Positions 29,601 to 37,484 of a stretch of 64,000 bases of DNA are shown piece after piece. Positions within the stretch are counted from its first letter, which is position 1, and the number at the start of each line of letters is the position of its first letter. The notes beneath the pieces are model-generated. The model was not told where the DNA came from. It did no database searches and saw only the letters and a program-made list of their open reading frames with translations. The translations under genes were made by a program, and so were the position numbers. The DNA lies in IMG/VR virus record IMGVR_UViG_3300005264_000064, positions 1 through 64,000 of that record; one strand, given 5' to 3'. This DNA comes from a virus.

Positions 29601-31139
29601 CTTATGGGACATATATTTAAAGTGAAGCTTGAAAAAGGTCTTGAGAAGATAACAGAGTATAACAAGGCTGACCTTAGCGCCAGGGGTATTGACGTAAGTA
29701 AGGTGGAAGCGTCTGTTACTGAGCCTAGTATAAAGCAGGTAGAAGAACTTATAGTTGAACTGGACAGACAAGGGTTTACGCCAGTTGTCAAAGTACCGGG
29801 AAGTTCGGTTGGTGACGGCTCTGGTATTGAGCTGATAGACACTAAGGTGGCTAAAGATAGTGATTCTGTACAGGCACCGTTAGCGGAGGGTGCTAAAGAG
29901 GGTAAGAACTCTATGAGCAAGACGGTATCGACTATATTGAAGGAGCCTGCTGTAGTGCACGCGCTAGCAAGTGTAACAGATACTCACTTCAGTGATGGTG
30001 CAGCGATGGCAGAGTTGTTGAAGAGATATGGAGTGACACCGATACATGACGCTGTTATACTAAACGGGGCGATTGCAGATAGAATTTCAGAGCTGTACGG
30101 GGAGAAGAGTTTTACGATTATGATGGCTCATAGCCCTGTGCACAACTATGCGGATAAGTTGAAGCAGATGTCAGACCAGTTGACAGCGGGTGAGATGGAG
30201 GTACTGTTGACTGGGCTTGAAGGCTTGCCTGACGTAGAGAAGGTAATACTCCCGGCTAGGTACGCAGTGATTGATGAGAATGGTATACCCGAATATGGGA
30301 ATACAGTACAGGAAGAGATTGATAAAGAGTCTAAAGTTGATGTTACACCTGCTGAGGATTTACTTGAGCAAATGAGAAGATGGGGATTACTCGTTGCAGA
30401 GAACAAAGATAAGCTACTGGCGCAAGACATCTGGATAAGCCAGTTAGCGGGCACTGTGAACGGCGTGTATGAGTACAAGCGCGGAAGTATTTCACACGGT
30501 CTTACGGAGATCGAAACAGGACTAACGCATACGGAAACTGCTGTTGAGGTGACTCCGGGGGTTGTGTCAAAGAAAGTCCTGCCTGAGAGACTCTTTAAAG
30601 TGATATGGGGACATACTATAAGACAGGCAATTGGCGAGATTACAACGATTAGCGCAGTGGACCGTACACTTGTCAACACGGAACTGAGGAAGGCTGTAAA
30701 TGAGAATCCGGAACTTGCAGAAGATAAGAAGTACTGGAGCAGTAAGAAGGGTCTTGTCAGCGCACTTACAAAGATCTCAGTTATTGTAGGGCAACGAGAA
30801 GGAAAGCTTAGAGAACTTACTGACGGCGACGTAAATGAACTGATACAGCTTCTGCACAGCGCAGCGGGTACGGAGACTCCTGTTGCTATCATTGACCTGT
30901 ATAATGAGTACATCCTACCTAAGTTGAAAGAGAGAGGTCTTGATGACTTAGGAGAGTGGGTGGAGGATGAAGTGGGGAGTACCGATAGAGCAAATAACCA
31001 AGAGGAAGAAGATATAAGCGGTAATGAAGCTGAAGAAGAGTATACTAGTGAAGATAAAGTTGCTGAAGGTATTAGCGGTCTAGACGATCCAGTAGCACAG
31101 CAAATAATAAGAGACAACTTAAATGAATGCGGAGCGTAG
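23610..31139 (+). CDS. N4-like virion RNA polymerase (vRNAP)
   Basis: A 2509-aa giant single-subunit RNA polymerase packaged in the virion and injected to transcribe early genes from hairpin promoters. Signatures in order: SKNGRFFMDAANGLNPQ (GR motif, R1528), NFVDGSESG (motif A, D1638), RDFVKYPKMTFDYG (motif B, residues 1839-1852, aligning with T7 R627, K631 and Y639) and PIHDAVIL (motif C, D2147). The 110-residue distance from the GR motif to motif A equals T7 spacing. The first 1500 residues are helical (injection domain). The GTG start at 23610 lacks a ribosome-binding site, so the true N-terminus is probably the 22456 ORF. It ends in TAG, in frame with the next gene. Confidence 0.88.
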   Translation: MVDSFVYMKALMSPKTAVQMLMGATNQHLEERLKNNDGDHANWEEVLAASAGTSVELATDLIASKMTFGIGKGVGAVNKRILGALFGAAEKSSKSMVKTVAVKTMKTIVGAGAVAAEEGLTEAAQEAMGVVIERLHTAGYSDGDIDKMFDEKTMKRIREAGYMGAYIGHGQAVMGKGLNAVGYGAGKGAKGLAEKISNKYKKESGTDKASNKARVAAVKKRLQADLRTRGEYTDTVDLSALPDEGLMGQFKELKVLYQASQQVGDDRLEKEYGKRLKLFTTEVGKRLGDRKGSVEGLIDRPLGNREVAGDFYDEAFDAAAEAIDDGSADYETAKLIHALGGLDAVNIDGINDNVKDMLKQIDGDLADVMTAEFVDKSSQKDTAIGKFVKDSAMDRVESIEKAYRDTSGTIQKLQNKYINVLKKIGKSRVKDGTSTKGAGDTDYSIGLKAVAAGENVEALRDLVGETSDAGVAVKDVIQHLITLHNKEDKNSTVVGKKIKVAEDRLKGLISRAKRVGAKINTSTQRAGYETLVTTVAEIGELRAQVEGTEDAEKRAEASATLGVLEKSLNEQLIGNTLFNKDAVMDKLVSNLKAVKKKQDAIKVLSSKKDLQAFMKAYGRSIKSPKIRKAVNAAIKKMKATDKIGGLSKGVRAAILRAARVKRTEFSKKVKSTESAIRFVGLERYNGNSVKNGALDIIAGALADKEVTVVKSIEKRKETKSRVDELRETVKSQIADDTGLESLTVSGKKRRKVAGNLGTLEKTLESGESTQKELREAYASLEAYKRKLDEEHKEALDSLKEVHEIKADIEENAVGDAFQEMLMSVISEHDGVLSKAAVGSFITRAKATISATERKIELKAQFDAVGMPTVETIDRALELGSIDDEAAELMKEVIASDLDAGEMKVFGELVKFMYSMVPGMDSADVLSDEDVAGVLTSYLESRVDMMSKASKVLGAKSPIKVAVKEEKIAGIHEKTAETIDRFRSTREAVQQDMQAELRKIRTAKTMLSVDRRNKELSRKQKSGLQALLKDAEDNIKKLKKSLMVETGQMVKVINESSLEAAVNDELKKPTGKRNNVGKVVNTIESHNEGGKNHKDVTSALNSIVALTDMVTFSDTMANSIDFEAQEALKALADDVNEVLSEAFYKGTDVDFNVHLYAKNVVQRSLMTLAEGANKSKLEGKDLKFTDTVAFAIHTTAMSVLDTELLGWIGYKDDEQLNKFFGNPEATGELPGSNKAGKLRHAYPLKYAQDHAGKIFAKALGMDFKTAAISDKQRAIIYTQLGHIIITYMKQAGYLKKKDLVYTVEQQNVHRVKGNKITSASAATQNFVVVNDQYKGKNVEKLRALINEGGISDFLDVFMPDREANKKFDTVVVHGKNDTPKNTMIGKNLSVLSQDAISSAENTAYTLNQEKTKEVLAEYDQLTVKEDGTLKDPHMDEAEIVEYVNEGVASKFFTQFGVMTPKEIAGSAMLYSDRNAAYENYSTFVRTLGYLRELDDNIDKTRKDIASVIGGDNVGALPVYTKYFYSKNGRFFMDAANGLNPQTEKELARWLLTPSGTTSQVVTSKEVMTDERNSGVLNAAVGVAQAFGHSIDKSTTTESIAFGTRMLQMNLAELKSMRNRLAAGEDVQVEYGYRAINFVDGSESGVLKKTASIGKEHEVQRQVVLDSLIERAKGSDSLTAPYEIDGVTNGTYFKTAEAPVIEGFESMLSKTGFYTENMKIFGTTFGKLTVKPSSQDVIALTRHVAAGKSDEQIAKELGFAELQMSAAEKKFFNDAYVSIIDGFTVLETADDAMVWVRDRLKNLDKGMVNAGIVAIPQLYGSVRHFMPSAKDRLGMVTKAFRDFVKYPKMTFDYGAAVNNVRKTFVNDITNAVLTNVLTEAQELLESTGDIDRKKYESLLGLLIADAASATDKDIRKAVADAVAGMQKMDIEKAVKMPKMASMDVVKINGKIVSVGKNVTLHGMVSQMVDVLEGNMIKDKLLKDSSALIDYNNTLNTAAKLMGHIFKVKLEKGLEKITEYNKADLSARGIDVSKVEASVTEPSIKQVEELIVELDRQGFTPVVKVPGSSVGDGSGIELIDTKVAKDSDSVQAPLAEGAKEGKNSMSKTVSTILKEPAVVHALASVTDTHFSDGAAMAELLKRYGVTPIHDAVILNGAIADRISELYGEKSFTIMMAHSPVHNYADKLKQMSDQLTAGEMEVLLTGLEGLPDVEKVILPARYAVIDENGIPEYGNTVQEEIDKESKVDVTPAEDLLEQMRRWGLLVAENKDKLLAQDIWISQLAGTVNGVYEYKRGSISHGLTEIETGLTHTETAVEVTPGVVSKKVLPERLFKVIWGHTIRQAIGEITTISAVDRTLVNTELRKAVNENPELAEDKKYWSSKKGLVSALTKISVIVGQREGKLRELTDGDVNELIQLLHSAAGTETPVAIIDLYNEYILPKLKERGLDDLGEWVEDEVGSTDRANNQEEEDISGNEAEEEYTSEDKVAEGISGLDDPVAQQIIRDNLNECGA

Positions 31140-31142
31140 ACA

Positions 31143-34100
31143 ATGGGAGAATGTAAAACACCTGAAGAAGTAAAGAAGTCACTACAAGCTGCGGGGGTCA
31201 AAGGTGACTCCCTCCAGCAGGCAATGATGATAGTGGATAAAGCGAATGTACTGGTAGCGAATGGGGAAGCAACTACGAAGAACATCGCAGCTAAAATAGA
31301 CGATGGTGTCAAAGCGCCATTCGTTAACCTAGGGCTGAAACAGGTTCATGTTAGCCGTGGTAGAGGAGTTGTTACCGCTCGTGTGCTATACAACTCAGAG
31401 AACCAGGATGTAATACTACAACTCAACAAAGAAGAGTACACGTTTGGTGCAGAGGATGATTTTACTAGTAGACCGAGTAAGGCCAGTGGTAGGACTATCA
31501 GAGCCAAAGGAGTAGCAGCCCTCAGGGATGAGGGGTACGGGATGTCTTCGAAGAAGGCAGGTAGTACAGTTGTTACAACTCCTGAAGGTCTTGTGAAGGC
31601 GATAGTTAAAGGAGTGTCACCGATTAACGTGATGACTCGTGCAGGTACCAAGGGGCTTAAAGAGGCCGGGTATGTACTTTCGAGTGGTATTACGTGGAAG
31701 CTTGCGGATGGTACTAGTGAGAAGAAGGAGGCACTTGCTGACAAGGGTGTACCCATTACTCCGCGTACTGAGGTGTATCAATTAGGTGTTGACTTCCTCC
31801 AAAGTGAGAAGAATAAAGCAGTGCAGGTGTTGGTCGATGAAGTTGCTAGAGTTAAAGTTAAAGAATTTAGTAGTGTGTTCGGTGCGATTAGTGACTTAGA
31901 GACTTTCACGGTCGTGAGGCCCGGTGACAAAGAGTTCAGAGCAGAGTGGCAAGTGTTGCAGGACATTAGTCCAGAAGCTGGGGGTGTACTGTACACTCTG
32001 AGTGCTGTCAACAAAGTTGCCCATGCTAATGGCAGTAATGAAAGATTGCCTATGTACGTAAAGGTCGACGGTGTTGCTAGTGAGTTACTGGGGATTGTTG
32101 TGAGAGATGGCAGTATTAAGTACGTCGTAAAGAGCAAAGTGGTTAAGTATGTTGATGGTGGAGCGCTGAGTACCGATGAAACAAAGACTGGGAAAGAGCT
32201 TTCGGGTGGAAATGAGGTGTGGGTACTAAAGCCTAAGAACCTTAAAGACGTCGAAGGCCTTGTAGGTAGTGGTAGTGCGGAGACAGCCGAGTTGGAGAGA
32301 AAAATACAAGAGCAGTTGACGACATCGATGTTCGGGATGAACAATGCACTGAAGCCGGAGGCGTTTAAAGAGCTAGCTAGTAGAAATGCTGTAGAGTTTG
32401 AGAATGATAAGACCGCTGAGGGTATTGTCAATGTCAGTAATAACGGTAAATTAAAAGTATGGGTTTACAGAAAGAACAGCAAGGACAGCGAGGGCAATCA
32501 TAAGTTGGCTGGTGTAGTTGAATCAGAATATGCTGTTGGTGATAAGGTTGTGCTGAGTGATAAGTGGAAGAACGGCGAGATAAGGGTTGATAAGTACAGT
32601 GAAATACTGGAGAGTAACGATGGGGCTCCTGTACTGTTTAACACTAGTAACAGTAAGAAGAAGTGGAAGAAGAGCGGTTTTAAGCAGAGTAAGTATAGGC
32701 ATAAAGATGTAGTGGATAATAATGGGTTAGTGGAGCTGGCTAGGGAGTTGCAGGAGGCGTCAAAGACGGATGTTGGAGTAGAACATCAAGAACACCTCAT
32801 CGAGGTGCTGGGGCGTATTGCTGGGGCACATGTGATGGAAGAGACGGACGTGTACTTGAGTAAGAGTAGTACGAAGAATGGGATGGTTGAAGGGTTCTAC
32901 AACTATGTAGAGAAGAAAGGTATGAAGGCTGGTGTGTACTTGACGGATAGTGGGATGGTTAATACTGACGGTGATATGAGTATGTTGGAGACGTTCGCGC
33001 ATGAAGTAATACATACTATTGAGAAGACGGGGTTGTCTTTGAGTAGTCCTAGAGTGGTGCAGATTAGAAGAGAACTTGAGGCGATGCGTGAGTACATTAT
33101 GGGTAAATACGATTATACTATGTTGCTGGATGACAGCGAGACTGCCAGTAGGAGGGCTAAAAGGAAGGCGAAGGCTACTTGGGAGTACATGGTTAGTGAT
33201 AATGGGCTGCATGAATTTGTGGCACTCGGGTTGACTAACGAGAAGCTTGCGTCGAAGCTGAAAGATGTTTCGTACAAGGACGTGAAAGACGCCGGTGTGA
33301 ACAGCGTATTTGGTAAACTTATGCAGATTTTTGCTAGGACTGTTGAGGCAGTGCTTGCTGTGATTAAAGGTGAGGTGCCGTTAGGGCGTAAAGATAGCTT
33401 TGAGGCGTTGCTACATATGAACATTGAGTTAGGGAAGATATCTAGAAATACTAAGAGGAGCAGTGTAAAGAATAACCTTAACACCTTGAGGAATACGCTT
33501 GATAAAAAAGTAAGTAATGCAATTAGTAAGTTACTGAAATCAGATAAATTGGGTACACTCGGGCTGGAGAGTATAACTAGTAAGCCTAAGTGGTTGAGAC
33601 CTTTCTTCCTTATACCTAAATTGGGTAAGTTACTGGCGTTGGGTGATGTAGGTAAGGGTACGCTGTACTATGCCCTAGACGCTATTGGTCTAGACACTGG
33701 CGGAGCATTCCAGATGTTGTTGAGGAACTTTATTACCCCGGATGACTTGGATAAGACAGTAGAGAAGTTGGGATTGTTGTCCGCTAATGTAGATACACAG
33801 AGATCTCAGATTATTAAGGATATGACAGCGAATGTTAAAGGTGAATTAGGTAAAGATATAACTGATAGGATTGAAGAAGATTTAGGTAGGGTGCTTGTTA
33901 TGGGTGACCTGCAGGCATTACTCGGTAAGTTTACGCCTAAGCAGATTAGTGCCCTTATAACTAACGACAGTAAGCTTGAAGAAGCTACTAAGAAATATAC
34001 AGATGAAGTGTTTAAAGGTGCTGGTAATAGAGGTAACATGGTGTATAACCAAGCTAAAGGCTTGGCGTATTTGATGTATAGCGGTAAAGGGAACGAGGCG

Positions 34101-36338
34101 CAGTTACCGAATGCTAGGGCGATTGTGGACGGTTTCGGTACAGCTGGGCATAAAGTTAATAGAGCTCCTAAGCTGACTAAGAGCGTTGATGTGTTGGTAA
34201 GTTTGAAGGCGTTGAAGATGCTTAAAGAGGATATTGACCCGAGTACCATTATGTATATTGAGAGTAACCCGGATGCGGTTAAGCATGTGTTGTCTGCGAT
34301 GAAGTATCATGAAGAGAACTTCTCTGGGGAGTTATTTAAAGAAGATAACTACAATAGAGTTAAGGGACATGCTGCCGAGGTCGCTAATAGTAACGTTGAG
34401 ATTAGATTTGGGCTGCTTAGTGATGAAAAGAAAATGAAGGCTAAAGGCTTTACGAAAGTTAAAGAGCTGGAGAGTAGGGTTGGTAAGGGTAAGGTAGCCG
34501 TGTACGTAAACAAGTTTCCTACTGACGCGTCGTTTACTAAGCAGGCAATTAGGTTGACTGATACTAGTAGAAGAGGTACAGATATTGAAACTATGTTGAG
34601 TAACAGCTATGATGATGAGACTCAGACGTTGATGATTGATAGTTTTAAGGCTAAGGTTGAACAGCTTACTAGTGATCAGTGGGTGTCGGATAGCACTGTG
34701 TACAGAAAGCTGATTGGTGAAATGGCTAAGAATGTGAAGAAGGACTATGAAGTGAAACGTCGTAAGTTGTTGAAGGCTTACAATGGGGACTCTAAGGCTT
34801 TTGATCGTGAGAGTGTTAACGATGGCTTTATGCCGACGTTTACTAAGGAAGGTAAGGTTGCTACGTATAGATTGCAGATGAACAGAGAGATGAAAGAAGA
34901 CCTGTTGAATTTGGATACTAAGGTTAGTAGGCTAGTTGGGCATACGTTCGGGCAGACTATGGATGTGCTGGAGACTATGAAACAGAATAAGCGTACTATT
35001 GATGTTATTGAAAGGGATATGAGGGCTAACTACAGACTTGGTAGTAAGTTTGGTAAGAACAGATTTAAGTATAAGCTAATAAAACCTATGCAAGCTGCTA
35101 AAGGTGAGGAGATAGGTTATTGGGAGATGCTGCCTTACGCGGCTAAGGAGAGGTTTAAAAAAATCGCATCAGCTCAGTACAAGAAAGCACTTAGAGAGTA
35201 CATGCCTAAAGGGCTACGTAAGGGCTCGGCGGAGTATAACGTGGAGGCTGAGAAGATTAGGGAGAAGTACTACGGGGTACCGATTAGAGAAGATTTGGCT
35301 AGGTATTATCTAGGTGAGAGATCTATGAGTGTTGCTAACACTAGACTGGTGAAGATGTTACCAGCAGCTGTTCAGAAGAATATAGCTAGGGCAGGTGCTG
35401 TGTGGGTTGACATTGTGCAGATTGCTAAGACGAATATTATTGCTAAGCTGCCGCAGGTTGTTGTAGGGAATGGTATATCGAATACTGTGCTGATGGTTCA
35501 GTACGGAGTACCTGTAACGAAAGTAGTGTCGTTACCTGCGAAGGGGGTTAGCGAGTTACACAAGTATAGAGTTAACGTGAAGAAAATTCGTGCTATAAAT
35601 GCAAAGATGACGACTGCGACAGCGAGAGAGAAAAGTAGGTTGACAATTGAAAGAAAGAGATTGGAAAATGAGAATAAGGATAACTCGGCTGAGTATTTGA
35701 TTAGAAATGGTGGATTTTTAGGATTGGTTGAAGAATTGGCAGAAGAGGATAATGCGTACAGAAATCATCTTGTGAATGCGTTTCACGGATTAGTAGGTAA
35801 GATGCCTAATATTGCACAGACGTTGGTTAATTACCTGACGTTGAACAGCAAGACGGCGCCTTTTCAGTTTATGGAGAAAGCGATACAGGAGCATGACTTT
35901 GCGACTGGGTACGCTATATTTATGCACCTCTATGGTCAGAGGTTGCTGGAATTTGAAAAGAGTAAAGGCAGTAGAGCTACGACTGCGGAACAGAATAAAA
36001 TTCGTGATGAAGTATTTATTACTTCAAAAGTGGCGACTGTGCTGTATAGTAAGTTGGATAATAAGTACGTGAAGTACCTGAATGATACTGGTCCGGTGAT
36101 CTTTACTAAATTTGCTGTAGGTGCGAACAGAGTTATTAAGGAACTGACTGAGAAACATCCTGTGAGTGCACTGATGACTATGGGGGTTCAGACAGTACTA
36201 CCTGTCGATGATATGTTAGACCACTCCATCATAGAGACAGACTGGACTAACTTAGTTAACACACCGAGTGACATTCTTGATAGCGCGTTTTACACTATCT
36301 TTGAACTGCCTGATGATATTAAAAGTGCTTTGAGGTAG
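31143..36338 (+). CDS. Large ejection-type virion protein with HEVIH metallopeptidase motif
   Basis: A 1731-aa protein. It lies in the same frame as the vRNAP, one codon past its TAG stop. GGAG at 31131-31134 gives it its own start at ATG 31143. Near residue 620, LETFAHEVIHTIEKTG is a HExxH zinc-peptidase motif. The C-terminal third is helical with some hydrophobic patches (VVVGNGISNTVLMVQYGVPV) and ends in KLDNKYVKYLNDTGPVIFTK. It is probably a DNA-ejection or cell-entry protein. It could also correspond to the C-terminal injection domain of N4 vRNAP encoded separately. The peptidase might act on the envelope or on host proteins after entry. Confidence 0.6.
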   Translation: MGECKTPEEVKKSLQAAGVKGDSLQQAMMIVDKANVLVANGEATTKNIAAKIDDGVKAPFVNLGLKQVHVSRGRGVVTARVLYNSENQDVILQLNKEEYTFGAEDDFTSRPSKASGRTIRAKGVAALRDEGYGMSSKKAGSTVVTTPEGLVKAIVKGVSPINVMTRAGTKGLKEAGYVLSSGITWKLADGTSEKKEALADKGVPITPRTEVYQLGVDFLQSEKNKAVQVLVDEVARVKVKEFSSVFGAISDLETFTVVRPGDKEFRAEWQVLQDISPEAGGVLYTLSAVNKVAHANGSNERLPMYVKVDGVASELLGIVVRDGSIKYVVKSKVVKYVDGGALSTDETKTGKELSGGNEVWVLKPKNLKDVEGLVGSGSAETAELERKIQEQLTTSMFGMNNALKPEAFKELASRNAVEFENDKTAEGIVNVSNNGKLKVWVYRKNSKDSEGNHKLAGVVESEYAVGDKVVLSDKWKNGEIRVDKYSEILESNDGAPVLFNTSNSKKKWKKSGFKQSKYRHKDVVDNNGLVELARELQEASKTDVGVEHQEHLIEVLGRIAGAHVMEETDVYLSKSSTKNGMVEGFYNYVEKKGMKAGVYLTDSGMVNTDGDMSMLETFAHEVIHTIEKTGLSLSSPRVVQIRRELEAMREYIMGKYDYTMLLDDSETASRRAKRKAKATWEYMVSDNGLHEFVALGLTNEKLASKLKDVSYKDVKDAGVNSVFGKLMQIFARTVEAVLAVIKGEVPLGRKDSFEALLHMNIELGKISRNTKRSSVKNNLNTLRNTLDKKVSNAISKLLKSDKLGTLGLESITSKPKWLRPFFLIPKLGKLLALGDVGKGTLYYALDAIGLDTGGAFQMLLRNFITPDDLDKTVEKLGLLSANVDTQRSQIIKDMTANVKGELGKDITDRIEEDLGRVLVMGDLQALLGKFTPKQISALITNDSKLEEATKKYTDEVFKGAGNRGNMVYNQAKGLAYLMYSGKGNEAQLPNARAIVDGFGTAGHKVNRAPKLTKSVDVLVSLKALKMLKEDIDPSTIMYIESNPDAVKHVLSAMKYHEENFSGELFKEDNYNRVKGHAAEVANSNVEIRFGLLSDEKKMKAKGFTKVKELESRVGKGKVAVYVNKFPTDASFTKQAIRLTDTSRRGTDIETMLSNSYDDETQTLMIDSFKAKVEQLTSDQWVSDSTVYRKLIGEMAKNVKKDYEVKRRKLLKAYNGDSKAFDRESVNDGFMPTFTKEGKVATYRLQMNREMKEDLLNLDTKVSRLVGHTFGQTMDVLETMKQNKRTIDVIERDMRANYRLGSKFGKNRFKYKLIKPMQAAKGEEIGYWEMLPYAAKERFKKIASAQYKKALREYMPKGLRKGSAEYNVEAEKIREKYYGVPIREDLARYYLGERSMSVANTRLVKMLPAAVQKNIARAGAVWVDIVQIAKTNIIAKLPQVVVGNGISNTVLMVQYGVPVTKVVSLPAKGVSELHKYRVNVKKIRAINAKMTTATAREKSRLTIERKRLENENKDNSAEYLIRNGGFLGLVEELAEEDNAYRNHLVNAFHGLVGKMPNIAQTLVNYLTLNSKTAPFQFMEKAIQEHDFATGYAIFMHLYGQRLLEFEKSKGSRATTAEQNKIRDEVFITSKVATVLYSKLDNKYVKYLNDTGPVIFTKFAVGANRVIKELTEKHPVSALMTMGVQTVLPVDDMLDHSIIETDWTNLVNTPSDILDSAFYTIFELPDDIKSALR

Positions 36339-36351
36339 CTTAGGCTACTTC
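36332..36351. terminator. Hairpin at convergence of the two arms
   Basis: GAGGTAGC and GCTACTTC form an 8-bp stem (one G-T pair) around a TTAG loop, spanning the stop codons of the two converging genes. It probably limits read-through in both directions, although there is no clear T-run. Confidence 0.55.
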
Positions 36352-36467
36352 TCCGTTGGTGGTATCTTCTTTTTAGGCTTACCTATGGTGAGCTGAAGGA
36401 GTCTATCTAGGTAGCCTGCGAGCTTATCGCTTACAGGCTTCTTTTCTTTTGTTTCTGCAGTTGCCAT
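36345..36467 (-). CDS. 40-aa basic protein
   Basis: Small ORF: ATG at 36467-36465 overlaps the stop of the upstream ORF (TAATG). The product begins MATAETKEKKPVSDKLAG and ends KKKIPPTEK. It is Lys/Pro-rich with one helix (YLDRLLQLTIG). It is the last gene of the right arm, six bases from the opposing arm. No family recognised; coupling and absence of any other gene in the gap support it. Confidence 0.5.
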   Translation of the reverse strand: MATAETKEKKPVSDKLAGYLDRLLQLTIGKPKKKIPPTEK

Positions 36468-36634
36468 TAGCGCATCCTTAGATGTCGGGACACAAGTGCT
36501 TGTCTAGCTTCTGCTATTAAGGCACTTGGACTGAATATATCGATTTTTACTGATAGTATGTCGTTAGTCTTTTTGGTATCGCGATATACTTTCTTCAGTA
36601 CTGCTTTAGTTATTTTATACGCTTGTTTTGTCAT
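36467..36634 (-). CDS. 55-aa basic protein
   Basis: Small ORF starting MTKQAYKITKAVLKKVYRD, with AAGGAA seven bases upstream. The middle (ILSVKIDIFSPSALIAEARQ) is followed by a basic end. It is coupled to the 40-aa gene downstream. Function unknown. Confidence 0.5.
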   Translation of the reverse strand: MTKQAYKITKAVLKKVYRDTKKTNDILSVKIDIFSPSALIAEARQALVSRHLRMR

Positions 36635-36636
36635 AA

Positions 36637-37089
36637 TTAGTTCCTTTTATGTAGTAAGGTTTGAAGTTCGGCTTCAGGTCCTACGAAGTCTGCGGGCTTG
36701 TTTAGTTTGCCTGCTGAGTCTGTCTTTTGGCCGAGCTTTGTAAAATTGGCTTTCATTACTATATTGAGAGCCTTCTTTATTGCACGATGATCGAGTCCTA
36801 GCTTGGCCATGGAACCGACAGCGAAGACCACTGCATCACATGCTTTGTCTAAGCGATCGACGTCAGAGAGAGTACCCGAACAACAATTTGTAATGTAGCG
36901 AGAGTGTGACTTAGGGTCTGCGCAGGTTACTGCTGTTGTACCATGTGACAAGTAGCCTAGATTTACTGTGTCAAAACCCTCGAGGGCTTCTTCGATGAGG
37001 AAAGAGGCTTCGAGTTTGTCGTCGTAACCCTTGTTGAGGAGACCCGCTTCTTTATTAAAGCGGATGATTTCTTTGATAGGATCGAGCAT
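36637..37089 (-). CDS. MazG-like nucleotide pyrophosphohydrolase
   Basis: A 150-aa all-alpha protein with MazG/HisE-type metal-binding motifs: SFLIEEALEGF, then DKACDAVVFAVGSMAKLG, then KANFTKLG. Such enzymes hydrolyse NTPs or dNTPs to NMP and PPi, and phage versions may clear unusual nucleotides or alter alarmone levels. ATG 37089 is used because it overlaps the upstream stop as TAATG. The gene follows the Tad2-like gene in a metabolic and anti-defence tail of the operon. Confidence 0.7.
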   Translation of the reverse strand: MLDPIKEIIRFNKEAGLLNKGYDDKLEASFLIEEALEGFDTVNLGYLSHGTTAVTCADPKSHSRYITNCCSGTLSDVDRLDKACDAVVFAVGSMAKLGLDHRAIKKALNIVMKANFTKLGQKTDSAGKLNKPADFVGPEAELQTLLHKRN

Positions 37090-37475
37090 TACGCAACGAC
37101 CCAGTTGTCTGCTAATATGTCCTCTGTGTCCGGTTGCCACGGCAGTAGATTGTCTCCACTAACCATAGTGAAATACGGTTGTGGGTAATACTCCGCGTTG
37201 TCAATTATGACAGCTTCTGTCTGCGTGACTAAGTAAACTGACGCTGCTGCTCCCCATGTTGTACGTCTGATTCTGATGTTGTTGTCGTCGTTTTTCACGA
37301 TGTCGAGGATGTCGGAGAAATCGTAAGTGCCGTCAGTATCTGGTTCGCAGATTGTTTGCTGTCTCATCTGGCTTTCGGCAATTTCTTGAAGTTCCGCGTT
37401 AGCTTTTTCAAGCTCCTCTTGCCTAAGTGCATATTCCATGTACTCCATGAAGTCTAATAGTGTTGGTTGTCTCAT
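37089..37475 (-). CDS. Tad2-like DUF2829 protein, anti-defence candidate
   Basis: A 128-aa protein. An N-terminal helix (MEYMEYALRQEELEKANAEL) precedes a DUF2829 domain (about residues 50-128): IRIRRTTWGAAASVYLV, PQPYFTMVSGDN, LPWQPDTEDILADNWVV. Tad2 proteins of this fold bind and sequester cyclic nucleotide signals of Thoeris, and some homologues CBASS signals. The characteristic LPWxPxxxDILAxDW ending is present. The extra N-terminal helix is not part of the usual core. AAGGAAA precedes the start. Sponge activity is inferred from family. Confidence 0.75.
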   Translation of the reverse strand: MRQPTLLDFMEYMEYALRQEELEKANAELQEIAESQMRQQTICEPDTDGTYDFSDILDIVKNDDNNIRIRRTTWGAAASVYLVTQTEAVIIDNAEYYPQPYFTMVSGDNLLPWQPDTEDILADNWVVA

Positions 37476-37484
37476 GTGTTTCCT

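Noticed and set aside
30146-31312. Long ORF on the - strand (388 aa)
   Set aside because: It is antisense to the vRNAP and ejection-protein genes, Ser/Leu/Pro-rich with no motif or ribosome-binding site. It is a codon-bias shadow, like the other - strand ORFs of the left arm (for example 20934-21539 and 21621-22217).
36558-36743. 61-aa + strand ORF beyond the convergence point
   Set aside because: It overlaps two well-supported - strand genes, lacks a ribosome-binding site and reads as a Leu/Phe-rich shadow.
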